Source: Citrobacter youngae
GTDB taxonomy: Bacteria; Pseudomonadota; Gammaproteobacteria; Enterobacterales; Enterobacteriaceae
Length of the DNA: 64,000 bases
NCBI RefSeq assembly: GCF_003818115.1
Contig: NZ_RPOI01000023.1
Location: 124,001-188,000, forward strand
Direction of reading: 5' to 3'
A program made the position numbers and the translations under genes. Below the pieces are notes generated by a model that saw only the letters and a program-made list of their open reading frames with translations, had not been told where the DNA came from and did no database searches. How positions within the stretch are numbered: the stretch's first letter is position 1; the number at the start of each line of letters is the position of its first letter. Shown piece by piece: positions 23,418 through 33,533 of this stretch.

Positions 23418-24464
23418 TCAGACTTCCTCTTGTAACAACAGGTCATTCAGTTCTTCCAGTACGCGCTGAGGTGTGATGTCAATCAGGCTCTGGTGATACC
23501 CTTGTGCAGCATCCCCCTTACGCACTTTATGATAGCCCGTAATCAGGCGAATCACGCGAGCTTTGTGGGAGAGTGGTGGAGTGAAATCCGGGCTACTAGG
23601 GCCATACAGAGCGACCAGCGGACGATTTAGTGCGGCAGCCACGTGCATCAAACCGGAGTCATTGGTGACCACGGCTTTGCAGGCGGCGAGCAGAATAACG
23701 GCCTGCTCCAGCTGCGTTTCGCCCGCCAGATTACGACACCAGGCCTGCTGCTCAACGCTTAACGTTGCCAGGATTTCATTTCCGGCTTCATGATCTTTTG
23801 CCGAGCCAAACAGCACAATCTGATGACCTTCGTCGATCAGCTGTTTTGCCAGTTCAGCATAATGGTAGTGTGGCCAGCGTTTCGCCGGACCAAATTCCGC
23901 ACCAGGGCAAAAACCGATGATGGGGCGTTCGGCAGAAAGGGAGAACTGACTACAGGTCAGAGACTTTTCACCTTCACTGACCTGCAATTGTGGCCACAGC
24001 AGAGGCTGCGGCAAATCTTTAGCCGACAGCATCACGCCTTTATCGTAGGCCAGGGCCACATAGCGTTCGACCATCAGCGGCCATGCATCTTTATCCAGCA
24101 CACGCGCATCGTTCAGCAGACCATAGCGCATTTCGCCACGCCAACCGGTACGATGAGGAATACCCGCGAAGAAGGGTACCAGTGCGGATTTAAACGAGTT
24201 CGGCAGGACATACGCGCGATCGTAGCGTTTATCACGCAAACTGTGGCCCAGTTTGCGGCGCTCGCCAATCTCCAGCGCGCCGTGTCCCAGCGGCATGGCG
24301 ATGGCGTCGTTGACTTCAGGCATACGCGACAGCAGCGGACGGCACCATGCAGGTGCCATCACGTCGATTATGGCCTGGGGATAGCGCGCCTTGAGCGTGC
24401 GATAGAGACTTTGCGACATCATCATGTCGCCCACCCAGGACGGGCCAACCACCAGAATCCTCAT
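23418..24464 (-). CDS. waaF: LPS heptosyltransferase II WaaF
   Basis: GT9 enzyme adding heptose II to heptose I of the inner core. 348 residues, as in E. coli. It begins MRILVVGPSWVGDMMMSQSL and has FCPGAEFGPAKRWP and VVTNDSGLMHVAAALNRPLV, which shape the donor site. Middle gene of hldD-waaF-waaC, 12 nt after hldD. Confidence 0.97.
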   Translation of the reverse strand: MRILVVGPSWVGDMMMSQSLYRTLKARYPQAIIDVMAPAWCRPLLSRMPEVNDAIAMPLGHGALEIGERRKLGHSLRDKRYDRAYVLPNSFKSALVPFFAGIPHRTGWRGEMRYGLLNDARVLDKDAWPLMVERYVALAYDKGVMLSAKDLPQPLLWPQLQVSEGEKSLTCSQFSLSAERPIIGFCPGAEFGPAKRWPHYHYAELAKQLIDEGHQIVLFGSAKDHEAGNEILATLSVEQQAWCRNLAGETQLEQAVILLAACKAVVTNDSGLMHVAAALNRPLVALYGPSSPDFTPPLSHKARVIRLITGYHKVRKGDAAQGYHQSLIDITPQRVLEELNDLLLQEEV

Positions 24465-24476
24465 AGATTGCCTGCC

Positions 24477-25409
24477 TTAAGCGTCGCGCTTCAGCCAGGC
24501 CATATATTCCGTTACGCCTTCAGCAACGGTCTTAAACGGCTTGTCATAGCCTGCAGCGCGCAGGTTAGTCAGATCCGCCTGAGTAAATGCCTGATAGCGG
24601 CCCTTCAGTTTTTCCGGGAACGGAATGTACTCAATGCTGCCTTTTTTGTGGTATGCCAGCGTGGCATCCGCGACGGCCTGGAAAGACTCTGCGCGACCAG
24701 TACCGAGGTTAAAGATGCCGGAAACCCCGTTTTCCAGGAACCACAGGTTTACTGCTGCAACATCGCCGACATAGACGAAATCACGTTTGAAGTTTTCGCT
24801 TCCTTCGAACAGCTTGGGTGTTTCGCCGTTATTGAGCTGAGTATTGAGATGGAAAGCGACGCTCGCCATACTGCCTTTGTGACCTTCGCGCGGTCCGTAG
24901 ACGTTGAAATAACGGAAGCCAACGATCTGAGAATTTGCTTCTGGCAGGATCTGGCGTACATATTCGTCGAACAGGAATTTTGAGTAGCCATAGACGTTCA
25001 GCGGCTTCTCATATTCACGAGATTCGATGAAGTCAGAGGTACGACCGCCGTACGTTGCTGCAGAAGAGGCATACAGGAAAGGAATTTCACGCTCCAGACA
25101 GTAGTGCAGCAGCTCTTTGGAGTATTGATAGTTGTTGTCCATCATATACTTGCCATCCCACTCGGTGGTGGAAGAGCATGCGCCTTCGTGGAAAATCGCT
25201 TCGATATCGCCAAAATCTTCCCCGGCCATAATCTGGATCAGGAAGTCTTCCTTGTCCATATAGTCAGCAATATTCAGATCCACCAGATTCACAAACTTGG
25301 TGCCGTCTTTCAGGTTGTCCACCACCAGAATATCGGTGATGCCTTTGTCATTCAGGGACTTAACGATGTTGCTGCCGATAAAGCCCGCGCCGCCGGTAAC
25401 GATGATCAT
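24477..25409 (-). CDS. hldD: ADP-L-glycero-D-manno-heptose 6-epimerase HldD (RfaD)
   Basis: Last step in making the ADP-heptose donor used by WaaC, WaaF and WaaQ. 310-residue short-chain dehydrogenase-type epimerase: Rossmann motif [13 protein letters not shown], Ser in [10 protein letters not shown], and the catalytic YxxxK in [10 protein letters not shown]. First gene of hldD-waaF-waaC. In E. coli it has a heat-shock promoter; I could not identify one with confidence here. Confidence 0.97.
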   Translation of the reverse strand: MIIVTGGAGFIGSNIVKSLNDKGITDILVVDNLKDGTKFVNLVDLNIADYMDKEDFLIQIMAGEDFGDIEAIFHEGACSSTTEWDGKYMMDNNYQYSKELLHYCLEREIPFLYASSAATYGGRTSDFIESREYEKPLNVYGYSKFLFDEYVRQILPEANSQIVGFRYFNVYGPREGHKGSMASVAFHLNTQLNNGETPKLFEGSENFKRDFVYVGDVAAVNLWFLENGVSGIFNLGTGRAESFQAVADATLAYHKKGSIEYIPFPEKLKGRYQAFTQADLTNLRAAGYDKPFKTVAEGVTEYMAWLKRDA

Positions 25410-25706
25410 AAATGTAACCTTCGAATTATGGAGTCAGAGACAATCTCAGACACGAATACCTCTAATCATATCACTACATGGCTTCGGCTTCAGCAGTACG
25501 TCGCGTCATGTGGCGTGTGACATGTGTACTGATTATTGCTTCAGTCATTCTTAATTGAAATAGTTAGGGTCTGGTGGTGTATGATTCACGTCGTAAATGG
25601 ATGTTCAGGCGCGCGGTGCCGGCTTTTTCGGAGCCATCAACGAATGAATAAGCAAGGTAAAGCACTGTGTTGGGACTGACAATAGTCGTTGGAATGAAAA
25701 TAATAT
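25410..25706. other. Spacer between hldD and the waaB-like gene
   Basis: 297 bases with no credible gene. It contains divergent promoters for hldD (minus) and the WaaB-like gene (plus). A GC-rich palindromic patch (GGTGCCGGC) lies near 25615-25625. No JUMPstart/ops sequence is seen. In E. coli K-12 the htrL (yibB) gene occupies this position between hldD and kbl. Confidence 0.6.
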
Positions 25707-26858
25707 ATGCAACTTAAGAAGATAATTATTACAGGTTATGAAACCAGTGGCCTCGGAGGTATGGAGACGGTATGTATTAATTTGGTGAAGCTGCTGCGAA
25801 CGCAAGACCCTGATATTGATGTCTCTTTTGTTTTTTTTAAGAAAAATAATAATAGCAATGTCAATAATGACTGGCTCACAGGGCAGCGCTATTGTCATCT
25901 ATCTTCTAATATAAAAATAACTAAATTAAGAAGACTAAGTTTTGCTTATGGTTTGCGAAAAATTATTCTTCAGGAAAGTCCAGATATAATTGTTTCCCTG
26001 GATACGCTTTCATGTTACATCAGTCACGTTGCAAGGAAATATACAAGCAAGCAGGTGAAAATATTTTCATGGTTTCACTTCTCTATTTTTAACTTCTACA
26101 AAAATAATTATAAGAAAAAAATCAAGTATATTAATAAAGCTGACTATCATCTTTCAATTAGCTCAGGGATAACTCAGCAGCTCATTGAGATGGGAATAGA
26201 AAAAAGCACTATTGCAACGATTTACAATCCCGTTGCGCGATGCGATATCCGTATCCCTACCCCTGAGAAGCATGCCCGGTTTGTGTATGTAGGCAGGGTT
26301 GTGGCAGATGGACAGAAAAATGTACGCAGTCTTTTCAACGGGTTGGCTAAACTAAAAGGGAAGTGGTCCTTAGATATTGTCGGCACCGGCCCGGATGTTG
26401 ATACCTTAACGGCATTAGCTGAAACGTTGGGGATTAGTGGAAATATTCACTGGCATGGTTGGCAGAAATCACCATGGGAATATATTCAAAATACGCTAAA
26501 AAATATCACCTGCCTGCTGCTAACTTCTCATTTTGAAGGTTTCGTTATGGTTTTGGTTGAAGCCAGTGCTCACGGTGTTTATGCCATTAGCTCTGATTGC
26601 GAAACGGGGCCTGCAGACATTATCAAAGAAGGGATAAACGGTAATTTATACCCTACTGATGAACCGGAAAAATTTGTTTCCTTGCTACAAGGTATTGTTG
26701 ATGGAAAAACGTTGCCTGCCGGCGAACAGATTCAGCAGGCGATTGAGGAATTCTACGAAGATAACTATATCATTAAGGTTAATAAGGCCTTTGCTATGGC
26801 AGGATTTACTCTGGCACCGTCATCAGCGTCTCAGGCCATTGATGACGCGACAACGTAA
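25707..26858 (+). CDS. Glycosyltransferase family 4, WaaB (RfaB)-like
   Basis: 383-residue GT4 transferase resembling E. coli WaaB, the UDP-galactose:(glucosyl)LPS alpha-1,6-galactosyltransferase. Shared signatures: SGLGGMETVCINL near the N-terminus, ADYHLSISSGITQQLIEMGI, FVYVGRVVADGQKNVRSLF, and the EX7E region SHFEGFVMVLVEASAHGVY followed by CETGPADIIKEGINGNLYP. AT-rich, especially the first half. It sits alone between hldD and kbl, outside the main core operon where waaB lies in E. coli and Salmonella. The galactosyl specificity is inference from similarity. Confidence 0.85.
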   Translation: MQLKKIIITGYETSGLGGMETVCINLVKLLRTQDPDIDVSFVFFKKNNNSNVNNDWLTGQRYCHLSSNIKITKLRRLSFAYGLRKIILQESPDIIVSLDTLSCYISHVARKYTSKQVKIFSWFHFSIFNFYKNNYKKKIKYINKADYHLSISSGITQQLIEMGIEKSTIATIYNPVARCDIRIPTPEKHARFVYVGRVVADGQKNVRSLFNGLAKLKGKWSLDIVGTGPDVDTLTALAETLGISGNIHWHGWQKSPWEYIQNTLKNITCLLLTSHFEGFVMVLVEASAHGVYAISSDCETGPADIIKEGINGNLYPTDEPEKFVSLLQGIVDGKTLPAGEQIQQAIEEFYEDNYIIKVNKAFAMAGFTLAPSSASQAIDDATT

Positions 26859-27011
26859 GTCAGGTTGTGATGCCAGGTCTGTCATTCCTGAAAGGTTATG
26901 TGGGTACACGTGATTTATGCTGCATTTTAGACAAGTCATGATGAGTCATCTCGTACAAACCAATAGCATTGGGTAATATGTGCTGAAATTTGCCCAGTCT
27001 GGAGAATTGCA

Positions 27012-28208
27012 ATGCGTGGGAATTTTTATAAGCAGTTAACGAACGATCTGGAAACCGCACGCGCGGAGGGGTTGTTTAAAGAAGAGCGCATTATTACGTC
27101 TGCTCAGCAGGCTGATATCACCGTGGCTGACGGAAGCCATGTTATTAACTTTTGTGCGAACAACTACTTAGGGCTGGCTAACCACCCGGAACTGATTGCA
27201 GCGGCAAAAGCGGGTATGGATTCTCACGGATTTGGTATGGCCTCGGTGCGCTTTATTTGTGGCACTCAGGACACCCATAAGCAACTGGAGCAAAAACTGG
27301 CGGCATTCCTCGGTATGGAAGATGCCATTCTTTACTCTTCTTGCTTTGACGCCAACGGCGGCCTGTTTGAAACGCTGCTGGGAGCAGAAGATGCCATTAT
27401 CTCTGATGCTCTGAACCACGCTTCTATCATTGATGGCGTTCGTCTGTGTAAAGCGAAGCGTTTCCGCTACGCCAACAACGATATGCAGGAACTGGAAGCG
27501 CGTCTGAAAGAAGCACGTGAAGCGGGCGCTCGTCATATCCTGATCGCCACTGATGGCGTGTTCTCTATGGATGGTGTGATCGCTAACCTGAAAGGCGTTT
27601 GCGATCTGGCGGATAAATACGACGCGCTGGTCATGGTTGATGATTCCCATGCCGTCGGTTTTGTCGGTGAAAATGGTCGTGGCTCCCATGAATACTGTGA
27701 CGTGATGGGTCGTGTGGACATCATCACCGGCACGCTGGGCAAAGCACTCGGCGGCGCATCTGGTGGTTACACTGCGGCACGTAAAGAAGTTGTTGAGTGG
27801 CTGCGTCAACGTTCCCGTCCGTATTTGTTCTCTAACTCACTGGCTCCGGCAATTGTTGCTGCTTCCATTAAGGTGCTGGAGATGGTTGAGGCGGGTAGCG
27901 ACCTGCGCGATCGTCTGTGGGCGAATGCGCGTCAATTCCGTGAGCAAATGTCCGCAGCAGGCTTCACGCTGGCAGGGGCCGATCACGCGATTATTCCGGT
28001 AATGCTGGGTGATGCGGTTGTTGCGCAGGCGTTTGCCCGCGAACTGCAAAAAGAGGGGATTTACGTTACTGGATTCTTTTATCCAGTGGTTCCAAAAGGC
28101 CAGGCGCGTATTCGTACCCAGATGTCTGCGGCACATACCCCTGAGCAGATTACGCGTGCAGTCGACGCGTTCACACGCATTGGTAAACAACTGGGCGTAA
28201 TTGCCTGA
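27012..28208 (+). CDS. kbl: 2-amino-3-ketobutyrate CoA ligase Kbl (glycine C-acetyltransferase)
   Basis: PLP enzyme that cleaves 2-amino-3-ketobutyrate with CoA into glycine and acetyl-CoA, the second step of threonine degradation. 398 residues, as in E. coli. The PLP-lysine motif is [14 protein letters not shown] (near K244), with [14 protein letters not shown] and [11 protein letters not shown]. The ribosome-binding site CTGGAGAATTGC precedes the ATG. It forms an operon with tdh, 9 nt downstream. Confidence 0.97.
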   Translation: MRGNFYKQLTNDLETARAEGLFKEERIITSAQQADITVADGSHVINFCANNYLGLANHPELIAAAKAGMDSHGFGMASVRFICGTQDTHKQLEQKLAAFLGMEDAILYSSCFDANGGLFETLLGAEDAIISDALNHASIIDGVRLCKAKRFRYANNDMQELEARLKEAREAGARHILIATDGVFSMDGVIANLKGVCDLADKYDALVMVDDSHAVGFVGENGRGSHEYCDVMGRVDIITGTLGKALGGASGGYTAARKEVVEWLRQRSRPYLFSNSLAPAIVAASIKVLEMVEAGSDLRDRLWANARQFREQMSAAGFTLAGADHAIIPVMLGDAVVAQAFARELQKEGIYVTGFFYPVVPKGQARIRTQMSAAHTPEQITRAVDAFTRIGKQLGVIA

Positions 28209-28217
28209 GGATGTGAA

Positions 28218-29243
28218 ATGAAAGCGTTATCCAAACTGAAAGCGGAAGAAGGCATTTGGATGACCGACGTTCCTGAACCGGAAGTCGGCCATAACGATTT
28301 GCTGATTAAAATCCGTAAAACAGCCATCTGCGGGACTGACGTTCACATTTATAACTGGGATGAATGGTCGCAAAAAACCATCCCGGTTCCAATGGTTGTA
28401 GGGCATGAATATGTCGGTGAAGTTGTTGGCATCGGCCAGGAAGTTAAAGGCTTCAAAATCGGCGATCGCGTTTCCGGTGAAGGCCACATTACCTGCGGAC
28501 ATTGCCGTAACTGTCGCGGTGGCCGTACTCACCTGTGCCGCAATACCACCGGTGTCGGCGTAAACCGTCCAGGCTGTTTTGCACAATATCTGGTGATCCC
28601 GGCGTTTAACGCCTTTAAAATCCCGGACAATATCTCCGATGATTTAGCTTCCATCTTCGATCCATTCGGTAACGCGGTACACACGGCGCTGTCGTTTGAT
28701 TTGGTTGGCGAAGATGTGCTGGTTTCCGGTGCGGGTCCGATTGGCATTATGGCTGCAGCGGTAGCGAAGCACGTTGGTGCTCGCCACGTAGTGATTACAG
28801 ATGTTAATGAGTACCGTCTGGAGCTGGCGCGTAAAATGGGCATTACCCGCGCAGTCAACGTCTCGAAAGAGAACCTGACCGACGTGATGGCCGAGCTGGG
28901 GATGACCGAAGGGTTCGATGTGGGTCTGGAAATGTCTGGGGCGCCGCCAGCGTTCCGCACCATGCTGGACACCATGAATCACGGTGGCCGTATTGCTATG
29001 CTGGGTATTCCGCCATCTGATATGTCCATCGACTGGACGAAAGTTATCTTTAAAGGACTGTTTATTAAAGGTATCTACGGTCGTGAGATGTTTGAGACAT
29101 GGTACAAAATGGCTGCACTGATCCAGTCTGGTCTGGATTTGTCGCCGATCATCACCCATCGATTCTCCATCGATGAATTCCAGCAGGGCTTTGACGCGAT
29201 GCGTTCAGGCCAGTCAGGGAAAGTGATCCTGAGCTGGGATTGA
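28218..29243 (+). CDS. tdh: L-threonine 3-dehydrogenase Tdh
   Basis: Zinc-dependent medium-chain dehydrogenase oxidising threonine to 2-amino-3-ketobutyrate with NAD+. 341 residues. Catalytic zinc Cys in [15 protein letters not shown] (near C38), His in VGHEYVGEV, a structural zinc loop of four Cys ([17 protein letters not shown]), and the Rossmann motif [10 protein letters not shown]. Second gene of kbl-tdh. Confidence 0.97.
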   Translation: MKALSKLKAEEGIWMTDVPEPEVGHNDLLIKIRKTAICGTDVHIYNWDEWSQKTIPVPMVVGHEYVGEVVGIGQEVKGFKIGDRVSGEGHITCGHCRNCRGGRTHLCRNTTGVGVNRPGCFAQYLVIPAFNAFKIPDNISDDLASIFDPFGNAVHTALSFDLVGEDVLVSGAGPIGIMAAAVAKHVGARHVVITDVNEYRLELARKMGITRAVNVSKENLTDVMAELGMTEGFDVGLEMSGAPPAFRTMLDTMNHGGRIAMLGIPPSDMSIDWTKVIFKGLFIKGIYGREMFETWYKMAALIQSGLDLSPIITHRFSIDEFQQGFDAMRSGQSGKVILSWD

Positions 29244-29270
29244 ATGCGCAAGGTGCATTCAATGTTAATT

Positions 29271-29296
29271 ACGGCCAGATATCGCTATCTGGCCGT
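29271..29296. terminator. Hairpin terminator between tdh and the waaY-like gene
   Basis: ACGGCCAGATA and TATCTGGCCGT form a perfect 11-bp stem with a TCGC loop, 28 nt after tdh and 15 nt from the stop of the convergent gene. It could serve both strands, although T-runs are short. Confidence 0.7.
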
Positions 29297-29310
29297 ATAA
29301 ACCATAGATT

Positions 29311-29997
29311 TTATTTTTCGCGGATCTTTCTGGATAACGATCTTATATTTTCTTTAAGCAGGATGAGTTTATAAATTAACCCTCTGCCTTTAACGTTAAT
29401 ATTATATTTTCGTTGTAATGCCAGAATGTCATTTGCCTGGCAGACCTTCATATTTCCCTTACAGGACAGGTCAATAATCCTTAACTCACCCGTTGGTGTG
29501 CGAATGAAATTCCCTGGGTGAATGTCATTTGATGCCAGTCCTGCCTTGTGAAGACGCAGTACGCATTGCTTTACCTCGTCAGCATTCTGCTGGTTAATTT
29601 CCCTTAAAGGAACCCCTTCAATATATTCATGAATAGTATAAACATCATGGCACTGGCGAAAACGTGTTTTCTCAGCAGCATAGTAGAGATCGGCAGTGCA
29701 GATGCGCATTTCCGGCGGGAGCCTGTCCAGCTTCCTGATCAGTCGGGAATAGAAAGGGCCGGAGGTAAAGTTCTGTAATTTTTTCTCAAATCGTGGATCA
29801 ACTTCACGGTCGTTTTTGATGATAAATTTTTGTGAGTTGTACTCGACCAACTCCACGCTGCGCAATGCGTTACCACTGCTCAGCGGTTTGCCACTGATTT
29901 CTTTTTTGATGTATTTATTCATCAGTGACTTAAGATCTTTTCTGGTCTCTTTGCAATAGACCGTAAAACCTTTTTCGTGTGTCTTACTGATGGCCAT
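29311..29997 (-). CDS. LPS core heptose(II) kinase, WaaY (RfaY)-like
   Basis: 228-residue kinase-like protein of the WaaY family, expected to phosphorylate heptose II of the LPS inner core. Visible residues: a lysine in KFIIKND (K61), YTIHEYIEGVPL, the catalytic-loop motif NDIHPGNF (D158, N163), and IIDLSCKG (D176). The ATG at 29997 is preceded by GAGGGAAAAG; the TTG at 30009 lies upstream of that site. In E. coli waaY is inside the core operon and nothing lies between tdh and yibD. Here the gene is isolated and convergent with tdh. Confidence 0.82.
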   Translation of the reverse strand: MAISKTHEKGFTVYCKETRKDLKSLMNKYIKKEISGKPLSSGNALRSVELVEYNSQKFIIKNDREVDPRFEKKLQNFTSGPFYSRLIRKLDRLPPEMRICTADLYYAAEKTRFRQCHDVYTIHEYIEGVPLREINQQNADEVKQCVLRLHKAGLASNDIHPGNFIRTPTGELRIIDLSCKGNMKVCQANDILALQRKYNINVKGRGLIYKLILLKENIRSLSRKIREK

Positions 29998-30009
29998 CTT
30001 TTCCCTCAA

Positions 30010-30244
30010 TATCAGCCTATAGAGTACGTTAATTCATAGGGATAGAGTATACAGGTTGTGTACCTCAATATGTAGACGATCTGAGCTATCATCAACCTGC
30101 TGAACGCAGGCGTAGCAGGGTATCTTTCTCAAACCGGACGCTTTCGCTGCAGCGTTTCTGCCCATAAATACGTTCTAACCTTAATAATTCCTTAATGAAA
30201 CTGTAGTAAAAGTCATCAGCGTAATGACAAACCTGGGTTAGCTG
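30010..30244. other. Divergent spacer, waaY-like gene / waaH
   Basis: 235 bases, no gene seen. It holds promoters for both flanking genes and a Pho-box-like sequence near waaH. Confidence 0.55.
30190..30207 (+). promoter_or_regulatory. Possible Pho box upstream of waaH
   Basis: CCTTAATGAAACTGTAGT agrees with the Pho box CTGTCATAAAACTGTCAT at about 12 of 18 positions, including two half-sites 11 bp apart. waaH (yibD) belongs to the PhoB regulon in E. coli. The match is partial and was made by eye. Confidence 0.35.
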
Positions 30245-31279
30245 ATGAGAAACTGCACAAATATGTTGAGTGTTATTATTCCGTTATATAACGTGGGTGA
30301 TAGTTTTCGGGATTGCATGGAATCTTTGATCGTACAGACATGGACTGCGCTAGAGATCATCATTGTGAATGATGGTTCAACGGATAACTCTGTTGATATT
30401 GCACAACATTATGCGGATAACTATCCCCATGTGCGGTTGTTGCATCAGGCTAACGCAGGGGCATCCGTAGCGCGTAACCGTGGCCTGGAAGCGGCCAAAG
30501 GGGATTATGTTGCATTTGTCGATGCCGATGACCTGGTTTATCCCAATATGTACGAAACCCTGATGACCATGGCAATTCAGGATGACCTGGATTTAGCTCA
30601 GTGTAATTCCGACTGGTGCATTCTTGAAACGGGGCACACCTGGCAATCAATACCGACGGATCGTCTTCGGTCTACGGGGGTGTTGACCGGCCCTGACTGG
30701 TTACGTATGGCGTTGGCTTCACGCCGCTGGACACATGTGGTCTGGATGGGAATTTATCGCCGGGATGTTATTGAGAAAAATAAAATAACATTTATTCCGG
30801 GGTTACATCACCAGGATATTGTCTGGACGACGGAGTTTATGTTTAACGCTGTACGAGTGCGATATACCGAGCAATCTTTATATAAATACTTCTTACATGA
30901 TCAATCAATCAGCCGTCTTAAACGACAAGGTTTAAAAAATCTCAACTACCAGCGGCACTATATTAAAATTACGCGGTTATTGGATAGGTTGAATCGTGAA
31001 TATGCCGATCGGATTACTATTTATCCGGAATTTCATCAGCAAGTTACCTATGAAGCATTGCGCGTATGCCATGCAGTCCGTAAAGAACAGGATGTGCATA
31101 TTCGTCAGCGTATGATCGCAGAGATTTTTGTCTCTGGTATGTATAAGCGCATGATAACTAACGTCCGCAGTGCCAAAGTATTGTACCAGGCACTGCTATG
31201 GTCATTCCGTCTATGGAAATGGCGCGATAAAAAATCAACGCCTTCGCGTATTGCCCGAAAAGCGCTTAATCTACGTTAG
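30245..31279 (+). CDS. waaH: LPS core glucuronosyltransferase WaaH (YibD)
   Basis: GT2 enzyme of 344 residues, the length of E. coli WaaH, which adds glucuronic acid to heptose III under phosphate limitation. Signature motifs: [58 protein letters not shown] (DxD), and [14 protein letters not shown]. The start at 30245 gives the full E. coli length. Its 3' end overlaps that of convergent yibQ by 14 bp. It requires the WaaQ-added heptose III, whose gene is 11 kb away. Confidence 0.93.
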   Translation: MRNCTNMLSVIIPLYNVGDSFRDCMESLIVQTWTALEIIIVNDGSTDNSVDIAQHYADNYPHVRLLHQANAGASVARNRGLEAAKGDYVAFVDADDLVYPNMYETLMTMAIQDDLDLAQCNSDWCILETGHTWQSIPTDRLRSTGVLTGPDWLRMALASRRWTHVVWMGIYRRDVIEKNKITFIPGLHHQDIVWTTEFMFNAVRVRYTEQSLYKYFLHDQSISRLKRQGLKNLNYQRHYIKITRLLDRLNREYADRITIYPEFHQQVTYEALRVCHAVRKEQDVHIRQRMIAEIFVSGMYKRMITNVRSAKVLYQALLWSFRLWKWRDKKSTPSRIARKALNLR

Positions 31280-32237
31280 CGTTCATGGTGCTGGGTGAAG
31301 ATGTGTTCCCCCAGCCTTGCCACTGCAGTCTCATATACTGCACCAGCGTGCTTTGTGTGATGCTTTCTCCTAGCACGCTAAAGAATCGGCTGGCGTAAAC
31401 CGGCTCTAACGGCTGCTTCGGCTTGCATAATTTCACCCCGCGGAAAGGATTACGCGGCGCATCTGGCGTACCGTTTCTCGGTGGAGTGAGATTAGGTCTG
31501 GAAGTATCTACCTGCGGCTCATTAAGCAGGCTGCTCGGACGAACCAGCATAATATCGGCTGGCAGGCTATACAGCATCTGCTGCAACACTCGTACCGTAG
31601 AAGGGTGGGGGTGCCCGATGGCAATCGCTGACCCGTTACGACGCGCAAGTTCGACGGCACGATTAAACTGACGGCGAATATCCGCTTCGTTTTGTGTATC
31701 GTCGAGGAAGACTTTGCGTTTGATGACCTTCACCCCGGTTCCTGCCGCCGCGCGCATGGCCTGGCTGTTGCCGATGGTCATACTGTCGAGGAAGTAGAGG
31801 TCGTAGCGCTCCAGAGCTTGCATCACCTTCTGCATGCCGAACAGGCTGGACGTCATCGCACTCCCCATGTGATTGTTCAGTCCCACTGCATACGGCACTT
31901 TGCTTACCGCGTCGCGAATAATCCGTTCAATTTCTTCGCTGCTCATCTCCGGGCGTAACGTGTCTTTTTCCAGCGGTTGCTTGCTCAGTGGGGCCATCGG
32001 CAGATGGATCAACACTTCATGTCCACTGTTATGCGCTTTAGTCGCCATTTCACGCGCATGTGGCGCGTTTGGCAGAACGGCAACAGAGACAGTGGAAGGC
32101 ATTGCCAGCACCTGATTTTCTGTGTGCGGACGGTAGCCGAAATCATCAATAACGATAGCAAGTTTGCCGGCGAAAACAGGTGTTGCGAATGCCAGCAGGC
32201 TGGCGAGTGAGAGCAAAGTACGACGAAACTGAGGCAA
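31266..32237 (-). CDS. yibQ: Divergent polysaccharide deacetylase family protein YibQ
   Basis: 323-residue secreted protein of the divergent polysaccharide deacetylase family (DUF610). Signal peptide at the N-terminus ([16 protein letters not shown]), then [13 protein letters not shown] with the DD motif and VLIHLPMAP and IGHPHPSTV histidine motifs. The start is TTG, 3 nt after the envC stop, with GGAAGA upstream. The substrate is unknown; its pairing with envC suggests a cell-envelope role. Confidence 0.92.
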   Translation of the reverse strand: MPQFRRTLLSLASLLAFATPVFAGKLAIVIDDFGYRPHTENQVLAMPSTVSVAVLPNAPHAREMATKAHNSGHEVLIHLPMAPLSKQPLEKDTLRPEMSSEEIERIIRDAVSKVPYAVGLNNHMGSAMTSSLFGMQKVMQALERYDLYFLDSMTIGNSQAMRAAAGTGVKVIKRKVFLDDTQNEADIRRQFNRAVELARRNGSAIAIGHPHPSTVRVLQQMLYSLPADIMLVRPSSLLNEPQVDTSRPNLTPPRNGTPDAPRNPFRGVKLCKPKQPLEPVYASRFFSVLGESITQSTLVQYMRLQWQGWGNTSSPSTMNANVD

Positions 32238-32240
32238 AAC

Positions 32241-33524
32241 TTATCTTCCCAACCACGGCTGTGGATTGACCGCCTGACCCTGGCGACGAATTTCGAAATA
32301 GAGCGCCGGCCTGCCCTGACCGCCGCTGCTACCCACAAGTGCAATAGGCTGCCCGGCGCGAACCTGCGTACCGACGCTGACCAGCGCGCTCTGGTTATAA
32401 CCGTAGAGGCTCATATCGCCTTTACCGTGCTCAACGACGACCACCAGGCCATAGCCCTGCAGCCAGTCCGCCAGAATGACGCGACCATCGGCGATGGCTT
32501 TGACTTCGGTACCTTCGGATGCGCCAATAACCATCCCTTTCCAACGTAGCTCACCTTGCAGCTGTTCGCCATAGCGATGCAGCGTTGGACCACGAACGGG
32601 CCAGAACGCCTGACCGCGTGGTGAACCTAACCCGCCGGTACGAGACATCAGTGATTTCTCGCTTTCGGTTGGCTTATAGGTCGAGCCTTTGCGTGATGCT
32701 TCCTGTTGCTTATCACGTACAGCCTGCGCCTCACGTGCTTCACGCTCTGCGCGTGCTTTGGCTGCGGCTTCGGCGCGAGCAATGCTGTTGCGCAGGCGGG
32801 ATTCGTTGGCGCGCATCTCGCCTAACTGCTGCTGACCTTGTTGAATCGACGACTCCAGACCCGCGAGCGTTTTTTGGCGTTCATTTCGCGCCTGCTCCAG
32901 TTTCGCCTGCTGTGCACGCTGTTCGTACAACAGCGTCTGCTGTTCGCTTTGCTTATCTTCCAGCTCGGCTTTCTGCGAGTCGACCTCTTCGCGGGTTTGC
33001 TTCAGCTGTGCGATAGTCTCCTGGCGCGCCTGGTTCAGATAGCCGAAATAGGCCTGCAGGCGTTGCCCGCGCTGAGTCTCTTCACCGCTGAGGATGAGCT
33101 GAATACCAGTATGTTCACCCTGGCGAAACGCAGCATCCAACTGGGCTGCCAGACTGCGCTCTTGCGCTGCCCGCTGCTTTTCCAGCTTCGCGAGTGCGGC
33201 ATTCATCTCAGCGATTTGCGCATTCAGCTGTGCCAGGGAGTTTTGCGTTTCGCGCAGCTGCCTTGCGGCAACGGCGATAGCCTGTTCCTGAGCTTTAAGC
33301 TGAGCAAGGAGGGTGGCGCGTTGTTGTTGCTGTTGGCGTACCGCGCGTTCTTTTGCCGCGATATCGGCCTGAATAGATTTGAGTTGATCGCGTTCGTCCG
33401 CGTGGGCGGAAAAGGCGCACAACAATACGCCAGCGCTAAGCGCGCTGGCGTAGAACAAGGACCTGACTGAAAACTTACGCAGTTTCACGGCCCGAGTGAT
33501 GGTATTAATCGCCTTTCCCCTCAT
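32241..33524 (-). CDS. envC: Murein hydrolase activator EnvC
   Basis: Periplasmic LytM factor that activates the amidases AmiA and AmiB at the division site, under FtsEX control. 427 residues from MRGKAINTITRAVKL; the shorter E. coli start (MTRAV) is not available because that codon reads Ile here. Signal peptide (LSAGVLLCAFSAHA), a long Gln/Glu/Ala-rich coiled coil (about 45-285), then a degenerate LytM domain (about 310-427, GTEVKAIADGRVILADWLQG). Confidence 0.95.
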   Translation of the reverse strand: MRGKAINTITRAVKLRKFSVRSLFYASALSAGVLLCAFSAHADERDQLKSIQADIAAKERAVRQQQQQRATLLAQLKAQEQAIAVAARQLRETQNSLAQLNAQIAEMNAALAKLEKQRAAQERSLAAQLDAAFRQGEHTGIQLILSGEETQRGQRLQAYFGYLNQARQETIAQLKQTREEVDSQKAELEDKQSEQQTLLYEQRAQQAKLEQARNERQKTLAGLESSIQQGQQQLGEMRANESRLRNSIARAEAAAKARAEREAREAQAVRDKQQEASRKGSTYKPTESEKSLMSRTGGLGSPRGQAFWPVRGPTLHRYGEQLQGELRWKGMVIGASEGTEVKAIADGRVILADWLQGYGLVVVVEHGKGDMSLYGYNQSALVSVGTQVRAGQPIALVGSSGGQGRPALYFEIRRQGQAVNPQPWLGR

Positions 33525-33533
33525 GGGGAGGGA

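Noticed and set aside
23790-24983. 397-codon open frame on the plus strand
   Set aside because: It overlaps waaF and hldD in antisense and its composition (rich in Arg, His, Gln) is typical of a shadow frame.
25410-25706. Possible second JUMPstart before the waaB-like gene
   Set aside because: GGCGCGCGGTGCC superficially recalls the ops core, but the key GGCGGTAG bases are absent.
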